Source: Paenibacillus physcomitrellae (GTDB lineage Bacteria; Bacillota; Bacilli; Paenibacillales; Paenibacillaceae). From it: a DNA stretch of 64,000 bases. The notes below the pieces were generated by a model. The model was not told where the DNA came from. It saw only the letters and a program-made list of their open reading frames with translations, and did no database searches. Both the position numbers and the translations under genes were made by a program. Shown here in pieces: positions 20,812 through 29,747 of this stretch (the first letter of the stretch is position 1; the number at the start of each line of letters is the position of its first letter). The stretch spans positions 124,001 to 188,000 of the forward strand of contig NZ_CP022584.1 in assembly GCF_002240225.1 (NCBI RefSeq). The letters run 5' to 3'.

Positions 20812-21789
20812 ATGCAGATTAGCGAACCGGAATTCCAGAGTGCTGTTGATTACATCAAGAAGCACGACGATTTTCTTATCGTATCGCATGTGCAGCCCGA
20901 CGGAGATGCAGTCAGCTCTACCCTTGCGGTAGGCTGGCTTCTCTCATGTCTGGGCAAAAATTATGTTATGGTCAATGAAGGGCCTATCCCGCGCCGGATG
21001 TCCTTTCTGTGGCATGCCGATCAAATTGTGGACCTTTCATCGCAGCCTCTTTCACGTACATACAAACACGTGATTTGCGTCGATTGCGCAGATTTCAAGA
21101 GAGTGGGCGCAACCATGGAATATTTTGCTGAAGACGCGGTGTTGCTGAATATCGATCATCATCCGACCAATGATGCTTATGGGGCAGTGAATGTTATCGT
21201 TCCTGAGGCAGCAGCTACGGCGGAAATTTTATTCGACCTTATAGCGGACGCGGGAGTAGAATTGGATCAAGACGTTGCAACCGCGATCTATACCGGCATG
21301 CTGACCGATACCGGCGGTTTCCGGTATTCGAACACGTCGCCGAAGGTGATGGCGATCGCCTCCAAGCTGCTTGAGTATGGAATTGACGGACCCTGGATTT
21401 CCGAGCACCTTTTGGAGCAGATGACCTACCCGCAGCTGCGTATTTTATCGATTGCTCTAAATAAGCTGCAGCTCAGCAAAGACGGCAAATTGGCCTGGGT
21501 CAGCATCACGGACGCCGATATGCAGGAAGCAGGGGCTATTCATGAGGATCTGGAAGGCATCGTGAATTATCCGCGCAACATTACCGGTGTAGAAGTTGGC
21601 ATGCTCTTTAAGGTCATCAACGACCAGGCTGTCAAGGTGAGTATGCGCTCGGCCGGCAAGGTTGACGTAGCGGCGGTTGCCCAAAGCTTTGGCGGCGGAG
21701 GACATGTTCGGGCCGCTGGTGCCCGGCTGGAGACTACGCTGGAAGAAGCGGTAATTGCAGTTGTAGAGCGGGTGAAACAGGAGTTATGA
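20812..21789 (+). CDS. nrnA: bifunctional oligoribonuclease / pAp phosphatase NrnA
   Basis: NrnA degrades 2-5 nt RNA oligomers and removes the 3' phosphate from pAp. The 325-residue DHH/DHHA1 phosphoesterase has 'SHVQPDGDAVSST' (metal-binding Asp), 'NIDHHPTNDAYG' (DHH near residue 114), and the C-terminal DHHA1 glycine-rich loop 'GGGGHVRAAG' near 294. It sits between rbfA and truB, where many Firmicutes keep it, although in B. subtilis it is elsewhere. The end overlaps truB by four bases. Confidence 0.95.
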   Translation: MQISEPEFQSAVDYIKKHDDFLIVSHVQPDGDAVSSTLAVGWLLSCLGKNYVMVNEGPIPRRMSFLWHADQIVDLSSQPLSRTYKHVICVDCADFKRVGATMEYFAEDAVLLNIDHHPTNDAYGAVNVIVPEAAATAEILFDLIADAGVELDQDVATAIYTGMLTDTGGFRYSNTSPKVMAIASKLLEYGIDGPWISEHLLEQMTYPQLRILSIALNKLQLSKDGKLAWVSITDADMQEAGAIHEDLEGIVNYPRNITGVEVGMLFKVINDQAVKVSMRSAGKVDVAAVAQSFGGGGHVRAAGARLETTLEEAVIAVVERVKQEL

Positions 21790-22709
21790 TGGAATACGAA
21801 GGCATATTGCCGGTGCTGAAGCCGGCGGGTTTCACTTCCCATGATGTGGTAGCCAAAACGCGGGGCATTCTGAAAATGAAACGGATCGGCCATACCGGAA
21901 CCCTGGATCCTCAGGTTACCGGCGTGCTGCCGCTCTGCTTGGGCAGGGCGACTCGAATGGTCGAGTATTTGCAGGAGCTGCCTAAAGAATATGAAGCTAC
22001 CCTGGTGCTTGGTATCGCAACGGATACGGAGGACATGACAGGCACCGTTACCCGTCAGCTTGACGAGGGAGTTCTGGTCAGCCTGGAGCAGGTTAAGCAG
22101 GCCTTGGCGAAATTCCAGGGGACCATTTCTCAAGTGCCTCCGATGTATTCGGCGCTGAAGCAGGACGGCAAAAGGCTGTACGAGCTGGCGCGCGAAGGCA
22201 AAACTGTTGAACGCAAGGCTCGCGAGGTCACCATCCACGAACTGGAATTGACCGGGTTTAAGGCGGAGCTGCCTTATCCGGAAATTTCGATTCGTGTTTT
22301 GTGCTCCAAAGGCACCTACATCCGGACCTTGTGCGTCGATATCGGTCAGGCGCTTGGTGTGCCGGCCGCGATGTCCGTTCTGAAACGGACCATTTCTGCA
22401 GGGATTACTGACGACCGCTGTCTGACTTTTGAGGAGATCGCCCGTTATGCCGCGGAGGGTTCACTTCAGCAGCATCTGATTCCGGTCGATCAGGCTGTGT
22501 CCCATTTAACAGCCGTCCAGGTTGCGGATGAGAAAGTCAGAGCGGCACTGCAGGGACAGCGCTTGTCTCCTTCAGCTGTCCAGCCGGTTCCGCAGCGGGA
22601 TGAGGTTATTCGGCTGTATGATCCGGAGCAGCGTTTTCTTGGTATTTACAAACGGGAAGCCGAATCAGGAGCCATTGCTCCGGTTAAAGTATTCGCCCAG
22701 AATCAATAG
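21786..22709 (+). CDS. truB: tRNA pseudouridine(55) synthase
   Basis: TruB makes pseudouridine 55 in the T loop of tRNAs. The 307-residue protein has 'LPVLKPAGFTSHDVV' and the catalytic block 'RIGHTGTLDPQVTGVLP' with the nucleophilic Asp at residue 41. 'VPPMYSALKQDGKRLYELAR' and 'CSKGTYIRTLC' also identify it. Two adjacent ATGs are possible; the first overlaps the nrnA stop as ATGA. Confidence 0.97.
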   Translation: MMEYEGILPVLKPAGFTSHDVVAKTRGILKMKRIGHTGTLDPQVTGVLPLCLGRATRMVEYLQELPKEYEATLVLGIATDTEDMTGTVTRQLDEGVLVSLEQVKQALAKFQGTISQVPPMYSALKQDGKRLYELAREGKTVERKAREVTIHELELTGFKAELPYPEISIRVLCSKGTYIRTLCVDIGQALGVPAAMSVLKRTISAGITDDRCLTFEEIARYAAEGSLQQHLIPVDQAVSHLTAVQVADEKVRAALQGQRLSPSAVQPVPQRDEVIRLYDPEQRFLGIYKREAESGAIAPVKVFAQNQ

Positions 22710-22804
22710 ATATAAAGGCTTTTAGCCTAATTCCGCAACGCCGGCCCTCTAGGATGTACGCCGGTTTGCCGGGGACAACTTATTGGAATGCAGGTGAGAG
22801 GTTT

Positions 22805-23749
22805 ATGGAAACCGTAAATTTGTCTTATCCGTTATCGGAAAATGTGGTGGAACGTTTTGCGGCTCCGCAGGTGCTGGCCCTGGGTCAGTTCGACGGGCTG
22901 CATTTAGGCCATATTAGCGTCATCAAAGCCGCTATTTCTTTGGCAAGGGAAGCTGGTCTTCCCGCCGCAGTCATGACGTTTTATCCGCACCCCAAAGAAG
23001 TCATGAAAAAAGGGGATTACGATGGGTATTTGACCCCGCCGGCCGAGAAGGAGCGTCTGCTCCGGGAGCTTGGCATCGATTATTTTTACGTCGTGGAATT
23101 TAACGAAGCGTTCTCGAAGGTAAGCCCTGAACAATTTGTGGCCGGCATGCTGCTGCCGCTGAACATTCAAACGGCTGTGATCGGCTTTGATTTTCATTTT
23201 GGACACAAAGGCGCCGGAGACGCCGGCATGCTTTGCGAGCTGGGTAAGCCGCAGTTTACGGTACATACCGTTCCGCCTTTTTTAATAGATGGGGAGAAGG
23301 TCAGCAGTTCCGGCATCCGAAAATGGCTGCATGAAGGCCGCGTTGATCTTGCGGCTGGCTGGTTCGGGCGTCCTTATCTCGTAAGAGGCAAGGTTATCAA
23401 CGGAGAGAAGAGAGGCCGTACCATCGGCTTTCCGACGGCGAACGTCGAACCCTCCGAGCATTTTGTTCTGCCGGTAAAAGGCGTATATGCGGTGAAAGCA
23501 CAGCTTGAAGGTGAGGACCGCTGGCTGCCCGGAGTCATGAACCTTGGGGTGAAACCAACCTTTCATGAAGGGGTGACGAAACCTTCGCTGGAGGTTCATC
23601 TGTTCGATTTCAGCCAGGACATCTACGAACATGAGCTTACGATTGAACTCATCTCTTATATCAGACCCGAACGGAAGTTTTCGTCCATCGACGAATTGAT
23701 TGCGCAAATCGGCCGGGACGCGGATACGGCAAGAGAACTGCTCTCCTAA
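22805..23749 (+). CDS. ribF: bifunctional riboflavin kinase / FAD synthetase
   Basis: RibF phosphorylates riboflavin to FMN and adenylates FMN to FAD. The 314-residue protein has the N-terminal nucleotidyltransferase ('LALGQFDGLHLGHISVI', a HxGH-type motif) and the C-terminal flavokinase ('GRTIGFPTANVEP' and 'GVYAVKAQLEG', about residues 185-314). The ATG is supported by CAGGTGAGAGG upstream and by homologue length. It ends the nusA operon; no FMN riboswitch is visible. Confidence 0.96.
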   Translation: METVNLSYPLSENVVERFAAPQVLALGQFDGLHLGHISVIKAAISLAREAGLPAAVMTFYPHPKEVMKKGDYDGYLTPPAEKERLLRELGIDYFYVVEFNEAFSKVSPEQFVAGMLLPLNIQTAVIGFDFHFGHKGAGDAGMLCELGKPQFTVHTVPPFLIDGEKVSSSGIRKWLHEGRVDLAAGWFGRPYLVRGKVINGEKRGRTIGFPTANVEPSEHFVLPVKGVYAVKAQLEGEDRWLPGVMNLGVKPTFHEGVTKPSLEVHLFDFSQDIYEHELTIELISYIRPERKFSSIDELIAQIGRDADTARELLS

Positions 23750-23776
23750 CTTTATCTGCTTATTAAGAGATACAAG

Positions 23777-23806
23777 TTTACTTTTGCACTTATGTTGTGT
23801 TATAAT
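23777..23806 (+). promoter_or_regulatory. sigma-A promoter of rpsO
   Basis: A perfect TATAAT with an extended -10 TG (TGTTATAAT) is preceded at 17-18 bp by a TTTACT/TTACTT -35 element. Confidence 0.65.
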
Positions 23807-23813
23807 TTTCAAA

Positions 23814-23890
23814 GTGTTCTTATGGGACACATAACCTTAGCTTGGTTGTCCGTTCTCACCGGCGGCTACGAGGCTAATGGCGATTATAAT
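23814..23890 (+). promoter_or_regulatory. rpsO leader with inverted repeats
   Basis: GTGTTC pairs with GGACAC right at the expected transcript start. A second helix joins ACCTTAGC with GCTAATGG around an internal CCG/CGG stem, which can be drawn as a branched structure just before the ribosome binding site. Ribosomal protein S15 represses its own mRNA through such leaders in several bacteria, so this is a candidate S15 site. The pairing was found by eye. Confidence 0.4.
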
Positions 23891-23906
23891 GAAGGAGGTG
23901 AACAGG

Positions 23907-24176
23907 ATGGCATTGACTCAAGAACGTAAAACTCAACTGATCGAAGAGCACAAAACTCACGAGTCCGATACAGGATCTCCAGAGGTGCAAATTGCTATCC
24001 TTACTGAGAACATCGTTAACTTGACTGACCACTTGCGTACACACAAGAAAGATCATCATTCCCGCCGTGGATTGTTGAAAATGGTCGGACAACGCCGTAA
24101 GCTTTTGGCTTACTTGAAGAACAAAGATGTTAGACGTTACAGTGCATTGATCGAAAAACTCGGTCTGCGCCGCTAA
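23907..24176 (+). CDS. rpsO: 30S ribosomal protein S15
   Basis: S15 binds the central three-way junction of 16S rRNA and bridge B4. The protein has 89 residues, the standard length, with '[19 protein letters not shown]' and '[20 protein letters not shown]'. An excellent ribosome binding site, AAGGAGGTGA, precedes the chosen ATG; upstream in-frame ATGs would put a non-conserved tail on the protein. The rpsO-pnp pairing is conserved in most bacteria. Confidence 0.98.
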   Translation: MALTQERKTQLIEEHKTHESDTGSPEVQIAILTENIVNLTDHLRTHKKDHHSRRGLLKMVGQRRKLLAYLKNKDVRRYSALIEKLGLRR

Positions 24177-24194
24177 TTTTTAACCTTACTTTGG

Positions 24195-24260
24195 AAGCAG
24201 CCTGGTTGCCGCTGTTACCGCTCGTATGAAAGCGAACGGCGGCCTGCCTGGTTGCTTTTT
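24195..24260 (+). terminator. terminator between rpsO and pnp
   Basis: AAGCAGCCTGG pairs imperfectly with CCTGGTTGCTT around a GCCGC/GCGGC inner stem and ends in TTTTT. Partial readthrough into pnp is likely, as in other rpsO-pnp units. Confidence 0.6.
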
Positions 24261-24344
24261 AGCGTAGGCATGAATTACGCCGGTCTTGCAGGAAATAATG
24301 GTATAGAACCGAATATAGAAGGTAACCTTTGAAGGAGGGATTTC

Positions 24345-26447
24345 ATGGAGAAGCAAGTGAAAATGCAGCTTGGAGGAAGACCTCTTGTGCTGGAAACGGG
24401 CCGATTGGCCAAGCAGGCCAACGCGGCTGTGATGGTACGCTACGGCGAAACGGCTGTACTTTGTACGGTAACGGCGTCTTCGGAGCCGAAAGACCTCGAC
24501 TTTTTCCCGCTTACGGTCAACTATGAAGAGAAATTGTATGCGGTCGGCAAAATTCCAGGCGGCTTTATTAAACGTGAAGGACGCCCAAGTGAAAAAGCCA
24601 TTCTGGCCAGCCGTTTGACAGACCGTCCGATTCGTCCGCTGTTTCCGGAAGGATTCCGCAATGACGTACAGATCGTAAACCTGGTTATGAGTGTGGATCA
24701 GGACTGCGAACCTGAAATCGCGGCGATGATCGGTACTTCCGCAGCGCTGAGCATTTCCGATGTTCCGTTTAACGGGCCTATCGGTGGTGTAGCAGTAGGG
24801 CGGGTTAACGGCGAGTTTGTTATCAACCCGGACATCGCCCAGCAGGAAGCCAGCGACATGTATCTCGTGGTTGCAGGGACTAAAGATGCGATCATGATGG
24901 TAGAAGCCGAAGCCAACGAGGTTCCGGAAGAAGTCATGCTGGAAGCGATTATGTTTGGCCATGACGAAATCAAGAACATCGTAGCGGTCATCGAGGAGTT
25001 CGCGCAGATTGCGGGCAAGGAGAAGATGGAAGTCAAGCTCCACGCGGTAGATGCGGAAGTGAACCGTGCTGTTCGTGAATTTGCAGCAGAACGTTTGGTA
25101 GAAGCGGTGAGAATCGCCGAGAAACATGCCAGACAGGATGCGATCGACGCCATTAACGATGATGCCGTTACTTTCTTTGAGCAAGAGTACATAGAGACTC
25201 CAGAGCTCTTGAGCGATGTCAAAGAAGTGCTGCATGATATTGTCAAAGAAGAAGTGCGCCGCCTGATTACGCATGATAAAGTGCGTCCTGACGGTCGTAA
25301 GCTTAACGAAATCCGCCCGATTGAATGCGACATCAACCTGCTGCCGCGTACGCACGGCTCCGGCTTGTTCACACGTGGACAAACCCAGGCTCTCAGTATT
25401 TGTACGCTTGGCGCGCTTGGTGATGTGCAGATTCTGGACGGTATCGATCTGGAAGAAACCAAACGCTTTATGCACCACTACAATTTCCCGCCGTTCAGCG
25501 TAGGCGAAGCTCGTCCGCTCCGCGCACCTGGCCGCCGCGAAATCGGTCATGGCGCTTTGGGTGAACGTGCGCTGTCCAAGGTTATTCCTTCCGAAACGGA
25601 ATTCCCTTACACAATCCGCCTTGTTTCCGAGGTGCTCGAATCCAACGGTTCGACTTCCCAGGCTAGTATCTGTGCCAGCACGCTGGCTATGATGGATGCT
25701 GGCGTACCGATTAAGGCTCCAGTAGCCGGTGTAGCAATGGGTCTGATCAAAGACAAAGATCATGTGTCCATCTTGACTGACATTCAAGGCATGGAAGATC
25801 ATCTCGGCGACATGGACTTTAAAGTGGCCGGTACAAGAGAAGGCGTAACCGCTATTCAGATGGACATCAAAATCGACGGCATCGACCGCCAGATTTTGAA
25901 TGAAGCGCTGGAGCAGGCGAGAGAAGGCCGGATGTTCATTTTGGATAAAATGACGGAAGTCATTTCCAAACCAAAAGAAAATCTGTCCCCTTATGCGCCT
26001 AAGATTATGGTTATGCAGATCAATCCGGACAAAATCCGCGACGTGATCGGTGCAGGCGGTAAAGTTATCAATAAAATTATTGAAGACACCGGCGTGAAGA
26101 TCGATATCGAACAGGATGGCCGTGTATTTATCGCTTCCTCCAACCCGGAAATGAACGATAAAGCCCGTGCAATCATCGAAGGTATCGTGAAGGAAGTAGT
26201 AGTCGGCGAAATTTATACCGGTACGGTTAAACGTATCGAGAAGTTCGGCGCATTTGTGGAGATTTTGCCGGGTAAAGACGGTTTGGTGCATATCTCGCAA
26301 TTGTCGACAGAACGTGTAGGCAAGGTAGAAGATGTAGTTGCCATTGGTGATGTAATTACGGTAAAAGTTACCGAAATCGATCAGCAGGGCCGCGTCAACC
26401 TTTCCCGTAAAGCTACGCTGACACCGGAAGCGGTTAAACAAGACTAA
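24345..26447 (+). CDS. pnp: polyribonucleotide nucleotidyltransferase (PNPase)
   Basis: PNPase degrades RNA 3' to 5' by phosphorolysis as part of the mRNA decay machinery; RNase J and RNase Y, its partners, are also encoded in this window. The 700-residue protein has two RNase PH domains, a helical linker, a KH domain (about 553-615, '[20 protein letters not shown]') and an S1 domain ('[20 protein letters not shown]', from about 622). GAAGGAGGG lies before the ATG. A long open frame on the opposite strand is a shadow of this gene. Confidence 0.98.
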   Translation: MEKQVKMQLGGRPLVLETGRLAKQANAAVMVRYGETAVLCTVTASSEPKDLDFFPLTVNYEEKLYAVGKIPGGFIKREGRPSEKAILASRLTDRPIRPLFPEGFRNDVQIVNLVMSVDQDCEPEIAAMIGTSAALSISDVPFNGPIGGVAVGRVNGEFVINPDIAQQEASDMYLVVAGTKDAIMMVEAEANEVPEEVMLEAIMFGHDEIKNIVAVIEEFAQIAGKEKMEVKLHAVDAEVNRAVREFAAERLVEAVRIAEKHARQDAIDAINDDAVTFFEQEYIETPELLSDVKEVLHDIVKEEVRRLITHDKVRPDGRKLNEIRPIECDINLLPRTHGSGLFTRGQTQALSICTLGALGDVQILDGIDLEETKRFMHHYNFPPFSVGEARPLRAPGRREIGHGALGERALSKVIPSETEFPYTIRLVSEVLESNGSTSQASICASTLAMMDAGVPIKAPVAGVAMGLIKDKDHVSILTDIQGMEDHLGDMDFKVAGTREGVTAIQMDIKIDGIDRQILNEALEQAREGRMFILDKMTEVISKPKENLSPYAPKIMVMQINPDKIRDVIGAGGKVINKIIEDTGVKIDIEQDGRVFIASSNPEMNDKARAIIEGIVKEVVVGEIYTGTVKRIEKFGAFVEILPGKDGLVHISQLSTERVGKVEDVVAIGDVITVKVTEIDQQGRVNLSRKATLTPEAVKQD

Positions 26448-26488
26448 ACCTAACATTGCCAGTTATCCGCAGGGTGACCGGGAAAGAA

Positions 26489-26520
26489 AGAGGCAGAACA
26501 CAGATTCTGGCTCTTTTTTT
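26489..26520 (+). terminator. terminator after pnp
   Basis: AGAGGCAGAA pairs with TTCTGGCTCT (one mismatch) and seven T residues follow. Confidence 0.7.
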
Positions 26521-26566
26521 ACGTGCCCGTTTATAAGTGTCCACCGTTAAGAGCTTCCTCGCCGAT

Positions 26567-26596
26567 TCATAATCCCCCCGTGACCAACATAATAAT
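26567..26596 (+). promoter_or_regulatory. possible sigma-E promoter of the ylxY-like gene
   Basis: TCATAAT and CATAATAAT are separated by 14 bp, a loose match to the sigma-E pattern. The gene is a sporulation-type polysaccharide deacetylase homologue, which makes mother-cell expression reasonable. Confidence 0.3.
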
Positions 26597-26626
26597 GGGA
26601 CATACAGGTGAAAGGGAGAATGATCG

Positions 26627-27661
26627 GTGAATCGAAAGAGGGGAACGGCGATAGCGGTTGTGGCGGGAGCAGGGGCGATTCTTCTGCTCGGACAAGCAGG
26701 GGGAGTGCGTGAGTTTATTCAAGAGGGCTGGTATTCAGGCGGGCAGCCGAAGGCTGAAGCTGTATGGGCTATGCAGCCTGAAGATGAACAGGGGCAAGCG
26801 GAAGCAGATCTGAAGCGGGAGATTGAGACTGAGGCGCAGAAATTAAATGAGCAGCCGATTGATGCCGTCGTCGACCGCGTCTGGAAAGCCATTCCGGGCT
26901 ATAACGGACGTGAAGTGGATGTTGAGGCCACGTATCAAAGGACGATAGAGAAACGGAAGCTGGCAGAGCCGGGAAGTGCCGATGCATCGAAGATTTATTA
27001 TGTCTACCGGGAAATCAAACCGCAGAAGTCGCTGGAGGATTTGGGGCCTCAGCCTATTTATAAGGGGAATCCGCATAAGAAAATGGCTGCCCTGATGATC
27101 AATGTTGCCTGGGGCAACGAGTACATAAAGCCGATGCTGGATACGCTGGAACAAGAAGGGGTTAAGGCTACTTTCTTCCTGGATGGAAGCTGGCTGAAGA
27201 AAAATCCCGAAATGGCCAAGGAAATTCAGGCCCGCGGACACGAAATCGAAAATCACGCTTATTCGCATCCGAACATGAGCCAGCTTAGCAAGGAACGGGC
27301 GACACTCGAGATCGTCAAAACTAAACAGCTGCTCAAGGACACGCTGGGAGTCAATAATACCTGGTTTGCCCCGCCTTCAGGCGATTTCAATCAACGTACG
27401 GTAGAGATTGCGGCAGCGCAGGGGCTGAAAACCGTCCTTTGGACGGTCGATACGGTCGATTGGAGAAATCCTGATCCAGGTTCAGTCGTTACCAAGATTT
27501 CCAGAAAAGCCGAAGCGGGATCACTCATCCTGATGCATCCGACCGCCTCCTCCAAAGCCTCGTTGAAAGGCATCATCCAGGCGCTGAAATCGAAAGGGCT
27601 TAAGCCGGGCACAGTGGCCGAAACCTTATCCCCTGACCGGCTTGATGATCCCGAAGGTTGA
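26627..27661 (+). CDS. ylxY: YlxY-like polysaccharide deacetylase family protein, probably without deacetylase activity
   Basis: The 344-residue protein has an N-terminal membrane or signal segment (about 6-22) and a C-terminal NodB-homology domain (about 145-335). Of the five NodB motifs, the first is altered: where active enzymes have TFDDG this protein reads 'MINVAWGNEY', so the catalytic base and metal-binding Asp are missing. The His pair of motif 2 ('HAYSHP') and 'SLILMHP' remain, and motif 3 is 'APPSGDF' instead of R-x-P-x-G. B. subtilis YlxY, at the same place after pnp, shows the same NVAWG change. GTG is the start, with GGGAG upstream. Wall or spore-coat binding is a guess. Confidence 0.85.
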   Translation: MNRKRGTAIAVVAGAGAILLLGQAGGVREFIQEGWYSGGQPKAEAVWAMQPEDEQGQAEADLKREIETEAQKLNEQPIDAVVDRVWKAIPGYNGREVDVEATYQRTIEKRKLAEPGSADASKIYYVYREIKPQKSLEDLGPQPIYKGNPHKKMAALMINVAWGNEYIKPMLDTLEQEGVKATFFLDGSWLKKNPEMAKEIQARGHEIENHAYSHPNMSQLSKERATLEIVKTKQLLKDTLGVNNTWFAPPSGDFNQRTVEIAAAQGLKTVLWTVDTVDWRNPDPGSVVTKISRKAEAGSLILMHPTASSKASLKGIIQALKSKGLKPGTVAETLSPDRLDDPEG

Positions 27662-27701
27662 GTGCATCGCCTTTTTTTGGTACGATCAGTAAGACGCGCA
27701 T

Positions 27702-27746
27702 CGGAAGGGGCTGTTTCGGAAGAGGCTGTTTCGAAAGCGGATGAAC
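27702..27746 (+). repeat. 15-bp tandem repeat, two good copies and one degenerate
   Basis: CGGAAGGGGCTGTTT is followed directly by CGGAAGAGGCTGTTT (one change) and by a third unit, CGAAAGCGGATGAAC, with five further changes. It lies in the 173-base gap between the ylxY-like gene and the M16 peptidase, where no other gene is visible. Confidence 0.5.
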
Positions 27747-27834
27747 GAGAAGCCGGCCGCATGCAATCATAACCAATGGTTTTATTAATTTTGCCGCTGA
27801 AGACAGCAGGCAAGGAACTCTAGGAGGTCCTTTC

Positions 27835-29100
27835 GTGATCAAGACGCAGCTAAACAACGGCCTTAGAGTCGTGATGGAGAAAATTCCGACATTCCGCTCC
27901 GTCTCCTTCGGCATCTGGGTGAAGACGGGTTCCAGAAACGAAAAGATCGAGGAGAATGGAATTTCCCATTTTATCGAGCACATGCTCTTTAAAGGCACGG
28001 AACGCTTCAGCGCCAAGGAAATCGCAGAGCAGTTTGATGCGATCGGCGGGAACGTGAATGCCTTTACTTCCAAAGAATATACGTGTTATTACTTCAAAGT
28101 GCTGGATCAGCATTTGGAGATCGCCATGGACGTTCTTTCGGATATGTTTTTCCATTCCCAGTTTGATGAAGAAGAGCTGAAAAAAGAGAAAAATGTAATT
28201 CTCGAAGAAATCTCCATGTACGAAGATACACCTGACGATATGGTGCATGATCTTCTTGCTGAAGCGGCTTATGGCAGCCATTCTTTGGCTTTTCCGATTC
28301 TGGGTACAGAGGAACGTCTTCAGCCCATGGATTCCGCCAAGCTGCACCAGTATATGAAGGAGCATTATACGCTGGACAATACGGTCATCAGTATTGCCGG
28401 TAATTATAACGACGGGATTATCGAACTGCTGGAGAAATATTTCGGCGGCTTCAACATTTCCGGGGGCGCGCAGCAGCTGGTCGATCCCGATTTCATGGGC
28501 GATCTGCGCTTTTACAAGAAAAAGACCGAGCAGAACCATATTTGCTTGACCTTCCCGGGTCTCCCGAGCGGACATGACAACCAATATGCCATGCTGCTGC
28601 TGAACAACGCGCTTGGCGGCGGTATGAGCTCCAGGCTGTTCCAGGAAATCCGGGAGAAACGCGGACTCGCTTATTCGGTTTATTCATACCACAGCTCTTA
28701 TGTGGACAGCGGTTTGTTTTCGATCTATGCCGGAACGGCTCCGAAACAAACCAAAGAGGTTTTGGAGCTAACGAAAGAGCTGCTGCTCGAGGTTCGTGAC
28801 AAGGGTTTGACCGAAGACGAGCTGCACAAAGGCAAGGAACAGATGAAAGGCAGTCTGATCCTGGGATCGGAAGGGACAGGGAGCCGTATGAACCGGCTGG
28901 GCAAAAACGAATTGATGCTGGGCAAACACTACACCTTGGACGAGATCATCAGCCGCATTGAAGCGGTTAAAATGGAGGATGTCCAGGAGGTTATCGCCCG
29001 CATGTTCAAGCAGCCTTTTGCGCTTGCCATGGTTGGGTCTTCGGACAAAGTAATATCAGGATTAAGGAGAGATGAGCTTGTCGTATCTGGTACAAATTAA
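27835..29100 (+). CDS. mlpA: M16 family zinc peptidase MlpA (YmxG)-like
   Basis: This is a processing-peptidase-like zinc protease. The 421-residue protein has the inverted zinc motif HFIEH (residues 45-49) with the third ligand Glu downstream in '[12 protein letters not shown]', so it should be active. The C-terminal half carries the R-Y-type region '[19 protein letters not shown]'. It starts with GTG behind AGGAGG and matches B. subtilis mlpA (ymxG) in position after ylxY. Its last 23 bases overlap dut. Confidence 0.93.
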   Translation: MIKTQLNNGLRVVMEKIPTFRSVSFGIWVKTGSRNEKIEENGISHFIEHMLFKGTERFSAKEIAEQFDAIGGNVNAFTSKEYTCYYFKVLDQHLEIAMDVLSDMFFHSQFDEEELKKEKNVILEEISMYEDTPDDMVHDLLAEAAYGSHSLAFPILGTEERLQPMDSAKLHQYMKEHYTLDNTVISIAGNYNDGIIELLEKYFGGFNISGGAQQLVDPDFMGDLRFYKKKTEQNHICLTFPGLPSGHDNQYAMLLLNNALGGGMSSRLFQEIREKRGLAYSVYSYHSSYVDSGLFSIYAGTAPKQTKEVLELTKELLLEVRDKGLTEDELHKGKEQMKGSLILGSEGTGSRMNRLGKNELMLGKHYTLDEIISRIEAVKMEDVQEVIARMFKQPFALAMVGSSDKVISGLRRDELVVSGTN

Positions 29101-29527
29101 TCGCCTTCCGGGCAATGAAGATATTGAACTTCCCCGTAAAATGTCTGAGCTGGCCTCGGGTTTTGACCTTTATGCCGCTGTAGCGGAAGATTTCGTGCTG
29201 CAACCGGGCGAACGCGGACTTGTGCCGACCGGCTTTGCGCTGGCGATGCCGGCCGGTTTGGAAGCCCAAATCCGTCCGAGAAGCGGACTGGCGCTTAAAG
29301 CGGGCATAACCTGCCTGAACACGCCGGGAACGATTGACGCCGATTATCGTGGAGAGATCAAAGTGCTGCTAATCAATCTCGGGCAGGAGCCGTTTACAAT
29401 CAAACGCAGCGAGCGGATCGCGCAAATGGTGTTCCAGACCGTACCGGCTGTAGAGCTTCAGCAGGTGGACGTATTGTCTGAAACCGTACGCGGCAGCGGC
29501 GGGTTTGGCCACACTGGCCGAAATTGA
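29078..29527 (+). CDS. dut: dUTP diphosphatase
   Basis: The enzyme hydrolyses dUTP to dUMP, keeping uracil out of DNA and feeding dTMP synthesis. The 149-residue protein is of the trimeric type with all five motifs: 'SGFDLYA', 'RPRSGLALK', '[13 protein letters not shown]', 'RIAQMVF' and the C-terminal '[10 protein letters not shown]'. TTG is preferred because AAGGAG lies eight bases upstream; an ATG six bases earlier is too close to that site. It overlaps mlpA; in B. subtilis this slot is taken by ymxH instead. Confidence 0.95.
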   Translation: MSYLVQINRLPGNEDIELPRKMSELASGFDLYAAVAEDFVLQPGERGLVPTGFALAMPAGLEAQIRPRSGLALKAGITCLNTPGTIDADYRGEIKVLLINLGQEPFTIKRSERIAQMVFQTVPAVELQQVDVLSETVRGSGGFGHTGRN

Positions 29528-29566
29528 TTAGATTATTTTGGATTATTCATGTAAATGGATCGATGA

Positions 29567-29614
29567 AACCGTCTGTGCGGTCAACGAAACTGTTGACTGT
29601 CAGGCGGTTTTTTT
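29567..29614 (+). terminator. terminator after dut
   Basis: AACCGTCTG pairs with CAGGCGGTT (one G-U), with an inner GTCAAC/GTTGAC stem, and seven T residues follow. Confidence 0.85.
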
Positions 29615-29680
29615 GTTGTCCAAGGAAGTGAGCTTGTGATCCGGATCCTGGACCTCATCTTATCTTCACTCAGGGCGCTT

Positions 29681-29709
29681 CACCCCTGGACGTTTAGCTG
29701 CATAAGATA
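29681..29709 (+). promoter_or_regulatory. sigma-K promoter of dpaAB
   Basis: CACC, 16 bp, then CATAAGATA matches the sigma-K pattern (mACm-N16-CATAnnnTA) at every defined position. DpaAB synthesis in the mother cell under sigma-K is established in B. subtilis. Confidence 0.75.
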
Positions 29710-29747
29710 CATCGATTAAGTTAGTCTGAAGGGAGTGACATCCTATA

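Noticed and set aside
24186..26456. 756-codon open frame on the minus strand opposite pnp
   Set aside because: It is the antisense shadow of pnp in a codon-biased gene, has no ribosome binding site, and its translation looks like no known protein.
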